This document shows, one piece after another, positions 13,035 through 27,000 of a DNA stretch of 55,431 nucleotides. The stretch's first letter is position 1, and each line of letters begins with the position of its first letter. This DNA comes from Zygnema circumcarinatum (taxonomy: Eukaryota > Streptophyta > Zygnematophyceae > Zygnematales > Zygnemataceae), in the NCBI GenBank assembly GCA_037447605.1, contig CM074810.1:1064204-1119634 (forward strand), read 5' to 3'. Under the pieces are notes generated by a model. The model ran no database searches. It had not been told where the DNA came from and worked only from the letters and a program-made list of their open reading frames with translations. The position numbers were made by a program, and so were the translations under genes.

Positions 13035-14601
13035 TGTTGCAGACTTCCCAAGATGCATAAAATTCCCTCGCACGAACTTGAAAAGCAAGTCTGCGACACA
13101 TGTGTTTGAATAAGCAAAAGAAAATCAAGTGTCAATGAAAGCGTACGTGTTCCTTAAGTGAAAATGGCCTGGCTCTAAAAGAACCGCCTTGGTTCAGCGA
13201 GGGCAGTCCACGGCATCCATGGTACATTCATTGCCAATCTTCACATGGCACAAAGGAAACATAATCATCTCAACAAATTCCAGATGATCTTAAAGCTCTA
13301 ACAGTCGAGAAGTAAAAGGGAAAGAGAGAGAGAAGGAGGAAGAGGGGGAGAGAGAGAGAGATTGAGCGGGGACGAGAATTTAAAAGTAGAGTAAACTAAA
13401 GAGGGGATAGAAGATAAGCCAAGAGGCATCGATAACAACAGAAATATCCTTGGAGTAACATTGGCATTCTACCGTTAAGCAAAAATGTGGCTGAGGAGGA
13501 AGGCCAGGGTTGAGGAGGACGCATATTGATATCAAGAACAACATTTTTTTTTTTCTTAGGAGTAAGTTACGTAAACAGACTTTGATCAGTCTGTTAACAC
13601 TTCCGCGCTCTTGAAACGTTATAAATGTCACCAGTCAAACATCAAGTGTACTATTCAATAGTTGAGCCTTACTGAAAAATATAGCTATCTTAAAGTCACA
13701 TCATAGGCTTCCTTGGTACTCGAGGCCTTTCTTTTCGCCCGGCCCTTAAGAGCAATTCTTGTCAAATCATCAAATGATCAGCCAACTGAAGCCTCCGAAC
13801 TAATCCAACGACACTCCCTTCAGATTCGTCAGCCATTCAGAATGTTGAAATAAAAAAGGCTGCCCGCTCTTCGCTCCCCGAGCTCATCCCGAAAACGCCT
13901 GTTCACTGCCACTCCTGACCTAAGCCTCCTCCAAAATCTTGTAACAAATCCCAAACGCATACTTGCATGCGCTCTGCTTACCTCCCCGGGAAAGCCGAAA
14001 GCTTCACAGGAATGGCGAACCTCCTGCCCTGCCGCTTCAAGCCAGCAGGAGGGAGGCCATGGCGGAGAGACGGACGGCTCGCAGAATGGAGGAGACGGTT
14101 GGGGACCCCCCCCGGCATGGCATGAGGGGGCGCTCCATGCTCGCAGTTCGCCAGAACCAGTTAAACGTTTCAGATAAAAAACGAACGGAACGGGACGGAA
14201 TTCCGTGAAGCGACACGGCCTTGCATTTGCATTAGCATGCCTGATTGATCGTCGGTATTCGCAAACACATCCCTTGGGAATCTATTCCCACGCACTTGCA
14301 AGCTCTGGAATCTTGTTATTATTAGTAGTATTATTATTATTTTTGAATGCCAATGCTTACTTTTTAACTTCGGTCTGCAACTTCGCACGATGTGCCAGGC
14401 AAAGGCAAGATTGGTTGCAGGAAGTAACGCGACATATGTATACTTCCTCCGTTTTAGAGCACAAAATATACATCAAATACATGCCGCCAACCCTATCTTG
14501 TATCTACTTTGCCAATACATTGAACGTAGCCAATTCTGTCATGAATGTCATGACTTTTGAGTCCAAAACAATAACAACAACAACAACAATAATCAAAAGC
14601 T
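13035..14601. other. Intergenic between TPR gene and SPD1
   Basis: No coding exon recognised. It contains a GA-rich tract at about 13320-13370 and a candidate leader-exon donor for the TPR gene at 13982/13981 (GAG|GTAAGC on minus), with a possible acceptor (CGCAG) near 13095. It also holds the 3' flank of SPD1. Confidence 0.4.
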
Positions 14602-17600
14602 TCAATCTTCCAACACAGGCAGCCTGTTCACACTGAGCCCCGCTCCGGATGAGGTCTGAACCACTCCCTCAGGCAGCAGCCCTGCAGACTGCGGCGAAGG
14701 GCTGCCGCCCTCCGAGTCAGTTCGGCTAAAGGAACGCGGAAGGATGCGGAGGCGGCAGTTGGGATGTGCGCCGACCCGCTCCACTTGCAGGCGGTACTCG
14801 CCCATGAGCTTGGTTTGAAGCTCCAACACACTCTCTCCGCGAGGGAGCAACTCTACTGGCTGCCTTAAAGGAAGCACAAGCTGCTCCACTGCGAGTCTCG
14901 CCTCCTGCAGGGAGAAAGCAAGCGAGCAGCTGCTTTTGGTTCAAACTTAGAGACCGACGACTGACTTCCTTCAATGGGAGGAAATGAAAAAGGAAAACGA
15001 TTCCAACCCTAAGAAACAAAGAAAGAAAAGCTTGAAAGGACCCTTTCTCGTATAGCAAAGAGAGCTCACCTCCAGCGCATCCGCCCCATCTTCTAGTGTG
15101 GCTCTACTGCCCACTGCCAACCACTTTGAAGTTCCCATTGCCTCCTCCTCCGGCTTCCCTTTCAACGACCTGCCTGAGGGAGAGGTTCCATGGAGGCCAA
15201 CTGGGTCCAGTCCAGTTATCGCTCGCATAGCACGCACCATCTGTGCTGGAGTGTTGGCCTGCATACATAAACAAACTTTACTCTGTGATTACAAACATCA
15301 AGTTTTTCACGAAGGGAAGGCCTTGATGCTTTGGTTTGCAACCCTCACCTTGATGGCAAACACAGGAAGATGGCGGTACTTGGCCATGCTGCGGATCCAT
15401 GTGTTCTGTTTCAGTTTGGATCGTAGCGCAAGGACAGCATCCGCCATTCCTATGTCCTCCGTAAACTCCACCGTCCCCTCCAACCCAAGCCCCTCCAAGA
15501 CCTGCTCTAAGGGCCCTTCTGCTATCTGTGTGCTCCAACCACCCCCCCTCCTTTTGCATCTCAAACAACAACCACAACAACAACAACAACAACAACATGA
15601 CATTGACTCAATTCAAAATGACCCCATTTTGGCACTCATGAGAGTACAAGCCCAGTGTATCATGGGTTTTTAAATTTCTTCAGAGAAGTAAAAGCTTTAC
15701 CTGGTAAGTGTACAGCAACAGTGGAGAATTTCTACTCCTGTTTTGCATTGACAAGTGCTCCAAAGGACCCCCCTTTGTTCGTTCCTTCTCCTCCTCTGCC
15801 TCGTCGTCTTCCTTCCCTTCGCCGTCACTGTCACTCATGTCGGAAAATTCGCCCTCCTCATCGAGCCGATCCGTGAATGTCTGTTCCTCGGTCTCCTTTG
15901 AACTCCTCAGCATCACTCTCCCCTGCTCATCCATTCGCCGAATCTCAACTAACGGCGATCTTCCTGCCTCCATCAGCAGTTGCTGCACTCAGACTTCACG
16001 TCAACAAACAGAAAAGCTGCAAATAAAACTGCTCGCTCTTCTTCAACTGCTGCATCCTCATAGTCTTTGGAAACACCATCTTTCTCTCTGTACTGCAAAC
16101 CTCTGTACACTTTTCCCATAGCCAACCGATATCCTTTTCTTCACCAGTGACTACACAGAGAATGAAAGAAGGATTGCTTGCTCCATTAGCGAGTGTGGGA
16201 TAGGTACAAAGGAGACTTTTTGAGATTCAAAAAATATACCTGCAAGGAGAGCATCTACGGTTGCTGCAAGACTGCGATGTACCCGCCATTCTGAGCGAGA
16301 AGCCATCTCCACTGCTGCTGTGAACACGGGGGGACCCTGCCTTTCCAAAACACTCTTCTGAACCCCTCTTCTTCGAGCTTCCTCATCTCCCAATGTCACA
16401 CTCTGCACAAAAGTTCAACATCGACTCAGTGCCTGTGATTCTATCTCCATGTTCAGGTTTGAAACTGTTGCTTTCATTTCTGTGCTAGCGGGTGAACAGG
16501 TTCTAATAACTGTTTCTTCATGAACCGTTTCGTTGGCAATCATAAAGAAGGGATTACTGTTACTGTTACTGCACCTGAATTCCGCCTGCGAGGTTCTGGA
16601 GAGAGGGATTCTTTATAAGGTTGTCTACCGACATTCCATGTGCTGTTCCTACAAGCTGCACTCCCCGCTGTGCAATTGTGCCTGCTGCAAGGGCCTCCAG
16701 TTCTGTTCCAATCTCATCAATCACAATGGACTGCGGCATGTGATTCTCCACTGCTTCAATCATTACCTGCTCCCCTCCCAATACGATATCAATGTTCACA
16801 TGGACATGGGGAATCTGCATCAACGATTGTCATGTCTGTCTAAAACGACGACAACGTTGATGTTTCCGATGTCCAGGTCGCTCTACAAAAAGTCATGAAA
16901 CATTTCCTAACTCAGTTTCTTTCAGTTTTTAGCGAATGTAGAACTGAATTTGAATCGTTTGGAATACCTCGTGCTGCATTTCTACCAGCGGGACCTGCAT
17001 GCGGCGGGCCCTCCCAATGCCTTCATGCGGAATATCTCCATCTCCGCCGATTTCGTTTGAAGTATCCACTATCACCACCCGCTTCAAATATTCATCAGCA
17101 AGCAGACGAGCCACTTCCCTGCACAGATTGGCAACAGTCAGTGCACAGCAACTAACTCCACACCAAATGAACAGGACAAATACAGAAGGTAATATTTGCG
17201 ATTCCAAGACTGTAACTAGACGATGAGTAACAAAAACAAATAGGTATGCAGGGTAAGTCTGACCTAATAGCTGTCGTTTTGCCTACTCCTGGCGGACCCA
17301 TGAGAAGGAGAGACCCTCCAGTAGCCACGAGATCACGAACCATTTCTGCACTTCCTGAAATTGCCCGGCCAACTCTACAAGTAAGACCCACTATTTTTCC
17401 AGCTCGGTTTCTGATGGCACTGATACGATGAAGGGTTCGATCAATGCCCGCGCGATTGTCTCCTCCAAACTCTCCAACCTATAGCCTCCAAACACGTGCT
17501 GCCCCTTTAGGGTAGTACGAAATGCACCAGTACAGTCATGGCCCTCATTCAACATTCCTTTTGAAAAAAAAAAAAAAGGGGCGGTAATGACCCTTTCGGT

Positions 17601-18592
17601 CTCCTTCCTCCTCTCACTTCCGATCTCTTCCTAGTTTCCAAACTTGAGCCGAAAAAATGAAACTGATCAACTAGGAAACCCGAAGGTATCAACAAGATGC
17701 AGAGACAAAAGCAGCGTATTGCAAAGAGCTCGAGGTGTAAAACATGCTTTCTTGGATTGGTGAAACATCTGAATTCGGATGGCAAGCGTCATATCTCAGA
17801 CTGTGCATAGTAGTCACTCATGATTCAGGCTAGATGAGGGTTCCTTTTCTAGACCTGTAGAATCAAGCAAGCATGTAGAGATAGCTCAATAGAAATAACT
17901 CCCTCAGATTCTTCAGCATGGCCATCGTCAATTCCGGAACAGATTGACTTGAAGGAGGGCTATTTTTTTCTTTTTTTTGTGAAAAACGTGCTAAAGTGGC
18001 GACAGACGCATTACCATACCTGAGAAACTGCAAACTCCAAGTCTTCTGTGGTTACCGGCTCCTCAGAGATGTTGACGTCGCCATGAGGAAATCTTGCCAA
18101 TGGCCGCCTACCCAGGTCCAGCACTATTTCGACCAGCTCCGCCACATAAGCTCCGTTTTGGCCCTCTAATGATTCTAACTGCTTTCTAATTCTCTCAGGA
18201 AGTAGGGTCAGGAGCAGATTGAGTTCTTCTAGAAAACTGGAAGTAGGCTGCAACCGACGATTTGAAGGGAGACGAGCAGAAGGAGGGGAGGATGCGGGTG
18301 CAGATGGGAACAAGGCTGGATGATTTGCTTCTGGAGCTGGCAGTGCTCTCAGCTTCCATTTTCCCCATTCTAAATGCAACTCTAAGCGTTTCTTACTCAA
18401 GATCACACGTTCTGACTGGAACGAAGATGGCTGCAGATCATACAAGCCAAATCTTAACCCATAACATTCACTAATCTTACAGAAAATGCGAGAGGAACCC
18501 AACAAAGAATTCCACCTCTCTCTTTGATATGTTCCTGACGGCAGACCAGGGCGCTTTGAAACAGCTAGCGGTTGCATCACATTTGCAGCCAT
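14602..18592 (-). CDS. SPD1: SPD1/Ycf45-like plastid AAA ATPase with R3H domain
   Basis: Nine exons: 18020-18592, 17264-17478, 16968-17118, 16575-16766, 16240-16402, 15701-15963, 15349-15525, 15070-15258 and 14602-14904, giving 741 residues. After a Ser/Arg-containing N-terminus that resembles a plastid transit peptide come a PLARFPHGD region, a Walker A motif GPPGVGKTT (252-260), [15 protein letters not shown], a Walker [29 protein letters not shown] and SVTLGDEEA, all hallmarks of the SpoIIIAA-like/Ycf45 family. The last 100 residues match the R3H nucleic-acid-binding fold ([18 protein letters not shown]). The Arabidopsis relative SPD1 is needed for plastid development in seedlings. An acidic linker ([13 protein letters not shown]) is encoded in exon six. 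An upstream in-frame GTG (18598) is preceded by a stop, so ATG 18592 is chosen. Divergent from the TatB-like gene. Confidence 0.92.
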
Positions 18593-18818
18593 TTCCACCC
18601 AAAGATTTCACAGAAGCTTTAAACGCATGCCTGCCAACAGTATCTGCTCATTTCAGCAATCCTGTAACCAAATCCTTGCTAACCCTAAAAACAGTCACAA
18701 ACCCTAAAACTCGCCAGATCGCCCACAAGCCTCCACACAACAAGAAGGTCCGTTTGAAGCGCCTCGCCCGCATCTTCTTCTTCTCCTGCGCCCGAGCAGC
18801 ACAGCTGGACGTGGCGCA
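18593..18818. promoter_or_regulatory. 226-bp bidirectional promoter, SPD1 / TatB-like
   Basis: Both start codons face away from this interval. It holds two telo-box-like words on the plus strand, TAACCCTAAAAA and AAACCCTAAAAC, at about 18679-18708. In plants such AAACCCTAA boxes are common in promoters of housekeeping, ribosomal and organelle-related genes. Confidence 0.6.
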
Positions 18819-21214
18819 ATGCCGCTCGGTCTCTCCTACGGGGAGGTGGCGTTCATTATTCTTGCAGGCACTGCAGCATTTGGTCTGCTGCTTCTCTCTC
18901 CTTCTCCTGCATTTCCATGTTTCAAGGATCTTTCCAGCTGGAAGCTATGGCAACATTGCTGAGGGAAGATGGGCTGTGGGCTTGAACAGGTCCTAAGGAC
19001 ATCCCTATTGTTGCAAGAACCGCTGGAAGGTTGGCTGGGCGCGCTGTCGGATACTTGAAAAGCGTGCGCAATACAGTGGGATCGTTTACAGACCGCGCAC
19101 AGATCTCAGAGGTGACTTCCCCCTCTCCAGTTGTTAAGAAATTAATAGGAGATTACTACGAAGTCATCGTTCCTTCTTAAAAAAATGAGAGGTGTTATGG
19201 ACGATTCCAGTAGTTTTGACCACCAGATCACTTGAATGAGGGAATTGTGTCCTAGAAGAGTAACTCTCGATAGGAAGAAAGGCGCGTGGTGTTTGCCGCA
19301 GTGTCAAAATGACGATGAGCAGCTTCAGCTTTCAGTCTAACATATTGTGGCAAATTCGTTTTTGTTAAACTCATTGAAACATTGAAAACTGTTAATCGTC
19401 AGTGAAAACGAGTAAACACTGTTTAGCTTGCAAACGAAAACTCAAAATGCTGGCAACACTTGTTCACTCAAAACACTCTGTCATCGTTGTGAACCTCTAT
19501 TTTAGTTTTTGCGGTTGGCCTTGAACCTTCGTTTGTTTTAAAAATGCAAAAAATTAGCACATAGTGGTAATTTCATGGAGGCTTAGTTGTGGCACAGCAA
19601 GGGCTAGCTTCTTACTTGATGCACTACAACTATGTGATCTTGCGCAAAACCCTGAGCTTCCTCCTGCAAAGTGTAAAGATCATTTTCTACATCTCAGACA
19701 CCTCAGACAGTTGTAAAAGAGCTCTGCTCTATCCGTTGCACATTCCTTTGTGGTCCTTTCATCTCATGCGATGGTCTGAATCTATCTCTTTGCTTGGAGA
19801 TGTCGACAATGCAGCTCCATATGGAGCTCCAACAGGCCACAGCGCAACTGGATGCCATTCGTCATGAGCTTCGGTCGGGCATCTCCCTCCTGCCGGCAGG
19901 CCCTCTCACTCGGCAGGTCCTGCAGCATGTCTCAAGTGGTGAGTCCCTCATATCAGCAGACTTTCACGTGAAAGTATAGAGGCAAACGAGGTGGTACTGC
20001 GTGTTCTTATCAACAGTGATGTTGACGAGATTTACTGGCGAGAGTTGAACATAGCAAGCTTTTCGCTCGCAGTTGACTTGCCTTGGAAGACAGTCGGTTT
20101 TCCTGAGTAGCCGGTTTTCAAGTTTGAGAATGGGGAGCCTACTGAAAGTACTGCTTGTAATCTCCAATAACTGATGCGGACATTTTTATGGTAACATGCG
20201 GACTGCAATGTTTGTTTTTCCCTTGAAAACAGTCCCGTTCTTCTTATTCTCAACATAATGTGTGTTCCAAGTTTGCTTGTCAGCTCCGTTACTCAAGACT
20301 CTTTGTTCGCTGTTGTAATGTGCAGGAGTGCCTGCCTCTCAAATGGATCGTGCTGGCAGGGCCGAGCAGAGCAACCGTCAAGGAGAAGGAGTGGCTGCCT
20401 CCCCCTCGTTGCCGCAAGGAGTAGTGCTACAGCAGGAAGACTTTCCTGCTCCTCAGAGTGCACCTGACAGTCCTACATTCCCCATGTCTAGATTTTCTTC
20501 CCCTCATACAGCAGACAATACTGGCTCTCTGGTTTACAAGGACTTGATCGCTGCTTCCCGGAACCGTCTTTCAGCGAATTCCGAGTACAAGCATGGCGAC
20601 TCCACTCCTTCCCTGAGGAGTGAGGTGCAGGATGCTGCTGCCTTGGAGAGGTCGAGTCCTGCAAGGTCTGCATCAGCTGCTGTGGACACCTCGTTAGAAA
20701 GTGAGAGGGGGTCGTATGCAGAGAGACTACTTCCAATATCAGCTGCCAGTGCGGGCTTGATACCACAGCGCAAAGGTGTAGCTCCAAACCATTCAAACTA
20801 CTGTGTCTATATCTCTCTCTCTCTCTGTCGCTTTTTCTCGCCTCTCTCCCCCTCGCTTTCTGTCTCTCCTGCTGCAGCTTCTAGCTGTTACTGCATGTAC
20901 TATTTCTTATTCCTGTCAGGTACTGAAATGACAGAATACGGCTGTATTAGAATCATTGTGTTCGGCATCTGCTGACGCCTCTTTGTCTGTCCTGATTATA
21001 ACTGAAGGCTTTTGCGGATATCGACATATTCAAGTATTGCTCTGAAATTAGTCGAGGACTCATCCAGCAGTTCCTTGTTGTGCCTTGTTCCTTGTTGCCG
21101 TATGGTGCAGGCGGAAATCTTTCTGGCTCAGACATCCTCTCAGACGCCCTTGTTGAGGAAGAGGTTGCCTCACATGCGCTCCGTTTCATGGACCGCTCTC
21201 TGCCTGCGTCGTGA
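18819..21214 (+). CDS. TATB: TatB-like twin-arginine translocase subunit (plant mitochondrial type)
   Basis: Five exons, 18819-18882, 18990-19111, 19815-19938, 20326-20775 and 21111-21214, encode 287 residues. The N-terminus MPLGLSYGEVAFIILAGTAA is a single short transmembrane helix, followed by FGPKDIPIVARTAGRLAGRA, the amphipathic hinge-helix signature of Tat A/B proteins. Next come TAQLDAIRHELR and GPLTRQVL, features of the plant TatB-like protein of the mitochondrial Tat pathway, which works with TatC (MttB) to export folded proteins such as the Rieske subunit. There is no obvious N-terminal presequence. The C-terminal half (exon four) is a Ser/Ala-rich, poorly conserved tail. All splice phases close, ending at TGA 21212-21214. 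A plastid Tha4/Hcf106 identity is less likely given the GPKDIPIVARTAGRLAGR wording. Confidence 0.85.
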
Positions 21215-22601
21215 CGGATAGGCAGCTTCTATGTGCAGCTTCACTGCAGGTCATGCTAATGATCTTTTCATGGAACTCGAACCATGGTCAGATACAGCCT
21301 ACTTTTTTTGTGGGGGAAACCTACGAGCAGGTCTCCTCAGCCAATCGGATGAATCGAACAAGTGGCATCATTCTGCCATCCTCCGAAGATGCTGCATTTC
21401 CAGCACCATTCTGTGGCAAGAGGGTGAGTATCAACGGCGGCTGCTCGTGGTTTTCTGGCTGGTCTCCTCCTCACAAACTCAGCAAAAGCAACTTGCCCTC
21501 TAAGAGGCAGGTTCGATTCCTGAAGTGAAGTTGTCAACGGGGAACATCACGAATGTGCCGCCTTTCTCTTCTCCTCCAGCAACCCCTTTATAAAGGCATT
21601 CCCGAGTTTCTGGTTGAATGAGCTACGCGCAGAGAGAGGGTGGGAGTGAGGGAACAGGAAGGGAGCCGCGGAAGAAGTGGAGCAAGACCGCAAAAGGGCG
21701 GAGACTTTGCTTTACGTAGTCAGTGCCACATGTGGAAAATACGGCATTGCTGTTAATAGAGCGCTGCGTATTATGTTGGACGGTTGCGATGCCCGCAATG
21801 AACTTCTCCAAGAATACAGAGGTATTACAATGGCATTGCAAGCAAAGCCAAATTCAAGCCGCTCGGCTGTTTAGAGTGATAGAGGGAGATTTCACACCTT
21901 TGCTAAATTTATCCAACGCTGCCACAGACTTATATGCAATGGCATTGCCATAGGCTTTGTTTTCTAGTGGAACGTTGCAAAAGCCTCATGCCTATAGAAT
22001 TGAGGTCACTGTCACTTATAATTCAAGACAAGCATTCCTACTTTGTCAGTAATGTCTACACAATGTACCTGCTCTACTCTGCCTATTCTCCCTCGGTATA
22101 ATCGTGTTGTTTCCTAGATGAATACAAATGAATAGTTCGATGTCGCAGGTCTCCATATCAATGCTTCATGCTTCACTCTCTCCATCATTATGCATGGCTT
22201 ATGTCCCATGTTCAACCGACATAGCGTGCAAGGCGAATGGTGTCAGTGTGCTGCATGCCAATAACCTTAACCCTAATTTCATGAACAACGCAACAACAAA
22301 CTGACCAGAGAGGGGAGCTACTTCTGCCCTCAATTCTCATACCGAAGCTCAGGCTTCGTTTGGATCGTGCAACAGTCCACATAACTAAAGACTGTAACTC
22401 TCACATGGAAAGGGTCTTTCCATGGGTGACACTGTACAAACAGGAGGCTCGTCGAATGCCTTCAACAATACGGGCCAGTCCAAGCAGGAGGTGCGATGAA
22501 GCTGAGAGAACATTTGCTGCAATACTTCGAAGAAAAGTCGCCTCATTTGTACATGGTGCAAAAATGCCGCGGTTACTCTTGTCTCAGTGCAAAAAGGCAC
22601 T
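21215..22601. other. Intergenic; 3' flanks of convergent genes
   Basis: Lies between the TatB-like gene (plus) and SET-A (minus), which converge here. No exon recognised. A GGTTCGATTCC word near 21510 recalls a tRNA T-arm, but no cloverleaf could be built. CTTAACCCTAATT occurs near 22265. Confidence 0.45.
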
Positions 22602-24046
22602 TCATAGTTCCTCCCTCGCATCTTCATTTTCATTTTCATAATCCTCTTCTTCTTCTAAATCATCGTCGGCAGAGGGAGAATACTCATCATCATAGTCCCA
22701 TACCCCAAGATCGTCACGCTCTGAGTTCAAACTCCCTCCATCCTCATCTATTGAGTCAGTTGCCGCCCCCCAGCAACTTCCAAACTGGCCTTGCACCTCA
22801 TTCAGCAGCGACTTCTTTACCAGTCTCAATCGCAAAATTATTTCCCATTCTCGACTGCGAGATTCCCATTCCTTTTTGCAGACCTCGTTTTGGTAAATGA
22901 GGTCCGAAGTCTCCCTGCAGTTCAAGAGTTGTCCTAGTTCCACCTTGTCATGTTCATAGCTCGTGCTAAAGAGAGCGAGCATGTCAGAGACCCTTGCGTG
23001 CAATACAAACATAGCCGTTTGCATTGCATGGACGGCATATTGCGGATACTTCAGCAGCTCCTCACAATGTTGGACTGAGAAATCAGAACCCACGGCAATG
23101 CTAACATTGGCCAACTCCTCATATGAAAATTCTGGGCCACAAACACATGACAGACCCAAAAACAGTTAGCATTAAGCCCAAGAGATAAGATGCTTAAGGA
23201 AATAATTTAGGCATGCCCGTTTGCTCTGACTTATATTAATCAGTTCCCCACATGACAGGCCATCCCAGAAGCTATGCATCGTCCCTCTTCATTAAAAAAA
23301 GACTTGGCTGAGCATGGCGGCAATCATGACTTTCATCAATTAAATTGTCATTTCTAGGTTGGTTAAACTCGTCAATACGGGACATCCTTCTGAATGTTCC
23401 AATATAATGTGTATTAAGCAGTCAGTGTCATTCAAACAATAAAGCAATCACTTCCATCATCTGCAGACACTGTATCCACTAGCAATGCCGATGTTACTCA
23501 TGAGCTGTCTCTTTTCCCCCTCTCCAGCTTCAGTTTGCACTTTACCATCCCTTAGACTGTGAAAATGCAGATACCCTTTATCACTCTCTGTTGTAGCACC
23601 CCCCCTCTCCATTTCCAGTCCTGCTGCCACCCTCACTCGTCTCCTCCTTCTCCTCACCTTCTTGCTATCCACAGCTTTCTTCTGCACTCCCAATTCTTTC
23701 TTTTCCAATTCTTCATTCTCTGTCGCTACCCTATTTCACTATTCGCCTTTGCTCATTCTCCGTCCACCCTTTTTGTCAACCATCACCATCGCTTTTCCCT
23801 TTTTTCCAGAAAAAAGAAAAGCTTACCCCGCTCCTTGTTGGCTTATCCTTTCCCATTTGTCTCCCCTCACCCCTTCCTCCCCACTCCAATCATTTCAAGC
23901 TTGGTACACCTCCTCTCTTCCCGCTACATCCTCATGGCCACTTTCTATCAGCAACTGTAGCATATTACCTTACCATTCAAGAGTTAACCTAGCGTGATCG
24001 GATGCACTGCCAATTAGATAGGGGTGCCTTGCTATCTTTTCATATA

Positions 24047-24085
<39 letters not shown>

Positions 24086-27000
24086 TATCTTTTCTTATTT
24101 TTTCTTTTCTGGGATTAGCCAAAGTGGAACATACCTTCACTGTCTATCTCAAACAGATAGATGGCAGCAAGCGCAGCAACAAGCCTTGGTTCAACTTGAG
24201 CACTCTTTCGAATAGTGAACCCCACATCCTCTGTGTAGTCAAGCATCCAACTCTCCGAGTTGATCTCCTCGTGCCCCCTCACCATATTTTCCACCTCATC
24301 CTTGGCTTTTTCTGCCATATACTCTGCCTTCTGCCTGTGAGATTCATCATAACTCTCTTCATTACTCTTTGATATGTAGTATTCCACCACATCACTGATG
24401 GTTCTGAACAAAACAGCATAATCGTTCGCGGGTTCTGAGGGGACAAAGCCATATGCCAAAGCAAGCTCATCACTTGGCTTCTGTCCATAGGTAGTATACA
24501 CCGGCATACCCTCTGCAACAGAATCAACGGCAGAAAACGAGCACGATCTCCCGTCTGTAGCACACTGAAAGCAGCCAAACATGGTCCCCCATGAGCGAAA
24601 TAGAAGGAAAAGGAGATCACAGCAAACAGACACTTTCAGCAGATCTGACTGTCCCTGCTCGCATTTTCATGTTCTCGGCTACATGAATAGGAATTCTAGA
24701 GTTGCAGGTACACAAGCACCCAAACATATTCACATAGCATCGGGTGCTGCCGCACGGCAACAATACAATACAATACTGTTATACAATGCTGTTATTGTTG
24801 ATCAACAATAACAGTATTTTTAGACAGCCTTTGGCATCGCTTTCTAGGAAGGGTTTCACGGGCAGGGGATATGACAAAAAGCTCTTACGGTCCAATATGC
24901 TTGAAAGTGGTCATGGTGGTTCAGCATATCCGCAAACGGTACGAACACAAGGTTCCATTCGTCTATGTACCCTTCTCCACTTGTCTCGTTTTCTACGGCT
25001 AATGACGAGAAAGTACGTGACCATATGATGGACATGGCCCATGCAAAGTCCTCATAACTTGCATTAGCGATCTTTTCAGGAATGCATCGTTTGTACTCCA
25101 GTTCCCAGTCTGCTACAGTCATATGAACCTGCCAAGAAAGGCCGGGCAACCATCAAAACAGTCCATATTGAACGTCAAGTGGCAAGAGGAGTAACTCTTG
25201 CTGTTACCGTGCCAAAAATATATATGAAAAAATTGATCATTCCAACTGCTGCTCACATAAAGATTAAATTGGTTACCAGGAACAAGTGCACGATAAGGGT
25301 TCTTGTCAGCTATGGGGTGAAAGGAGGGCAGGGAGAGGAAGGTCAATTGACTAAAAGAGGCGGGAAAACCGAACTGAAGTCGCACCCAGCCTTCAGCAAA
25401 CTAAAGAGGGTCTATTCAACAATCTTTCCTTCGACGAGGGCCAAAGGCAGAGAGACAAGCAACACTTCGTAATAAGAAAGTGTCAGAGAATGCTCACATC
25501 AGTGATTAACTTCTCGTATTCAAACTCCTTAACAAGGTCCGGTTCAAACAACATAGGTAGTGGCACGTAGCTGGGAATGCTCGAAATATACGGAGCGAAG
25601 AAGGATTCCTTGCCCTTAGCCTTTTCTATAAGGAGCCATGCAGCCATAGCTGTATAGTGACGATACCAAATCTGACTTTCTGGATGATCGTGTGGAGCAA
25701 AGCCTTTGGCTATTAACTTACTACTAGATATGATGAGCTTGCTTGGCACAGACAAAAGGATTGTCCCAGCTTCTATATTCTTGTTTGCAACCAGACTAAT
25801 ATCCGCTCTGCAGCCAAAGCATGCCTCACAAATCAAACCGTTAGTGTGCCTGCAACATTCCTTTGCCTTCACAAGAAAGGCAAACTTCTGCCATTTGATT
25901 GTACGTTCGTCACAAGTGAACACTACTCAATAAACGAAAAAGACAACCAGCTTTATGGACTGACTTCCACTACATAAATGAATATGGGCTTGACAGTTTT
26001 GGTACGTGGCTGCATCCAGTTCACCAAACTCGAAGACCATCCAGGAATTTACAATAATCTTGGCATGCATTTTAGTTCTGCAGCCATGTTTCATTGATAA
26101 GCAGTCACGTAACTGGCAGATAATATACTTGTGGTCTAATATCAACAGATGGAGTGCATCCTGAAAAATAAGAGCCTACGTTTCCTTGTTACTCCTTATC
26201 ACATGATGGGATTTACATAGACGTAGTAGAAAACGAAAAAAAAAGTCAAAGAAAAGAAGAAAACAAAGAAGTCTTCCTCATATCAAGACATATTTCAACC
26301 CAAACTTCGGACAAGTGAACACTGAGACCTTGGTAACTTTACTGTGAGGATTTCCTGAATTGAGAACTTTAAATTAAGGTTCAAATTGGGCAGATCCCAA
26401 CTTGACATGCAAAGTGCCTCACTTAGACTCTCCTAACGTCTCATTGACCTTCGGTTCAGAAATATAGAGCCCCTGCCTTGAGTTTGTTCACGTTTGTTAG
26501 CGAATCTCCTTTATGAGACTTCAACGCCCATAAAAAAAAAATTGCACTCTGCGGCAAGAAGCTGCAATGAGACACCCGGTAAACGATAAATATTGTAGAC
26601 TTAATGCTTATTTCAAGCGTGCTAATTATTAACGAGCCTCGACAAGTAGTGAACAGTGTCGAATCAAACATTTTTCACGACCGGTTTTCAGCTTACCTTT
26701 CAACTCTCGCATTCATTCTTGCTGGTGGTGCCTTGGCGGTTTGTTCCACAACGGCCTGCACAACGGGGAGAATTCAGTCGAGAAATTATTCTAGCCACCG
26801 TCACAAAGCAAGTTTTAACAAGCTTTATGAATAACGATGATAATGAGAACCATACGAAGCCAGTCGACGCATGCAGCAGGACAAATCAACAGAATTAGGT
26901 AGGTCAAAAAGCTGCGGAAGCAGCATATCACATGTTTTGAGTCAATTAGCTTCCAGCACAATCCCAGATAGGCTGCTCGCGTTCCCACTTCTACTAAATT

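Noticed and set aside
21490..21530. tRNA-like T-arm (GGTTCGATTCC)
   Set aside because: The stem is imperfect and no acceptor, D or anticodon stems can be drawn upstream.
26456..26671. Minus-strand open frames inside SET-A introns (also 25927-26145)
   Set aside because: The gene closes without them and the parallel SET-B introns lack counterparts.
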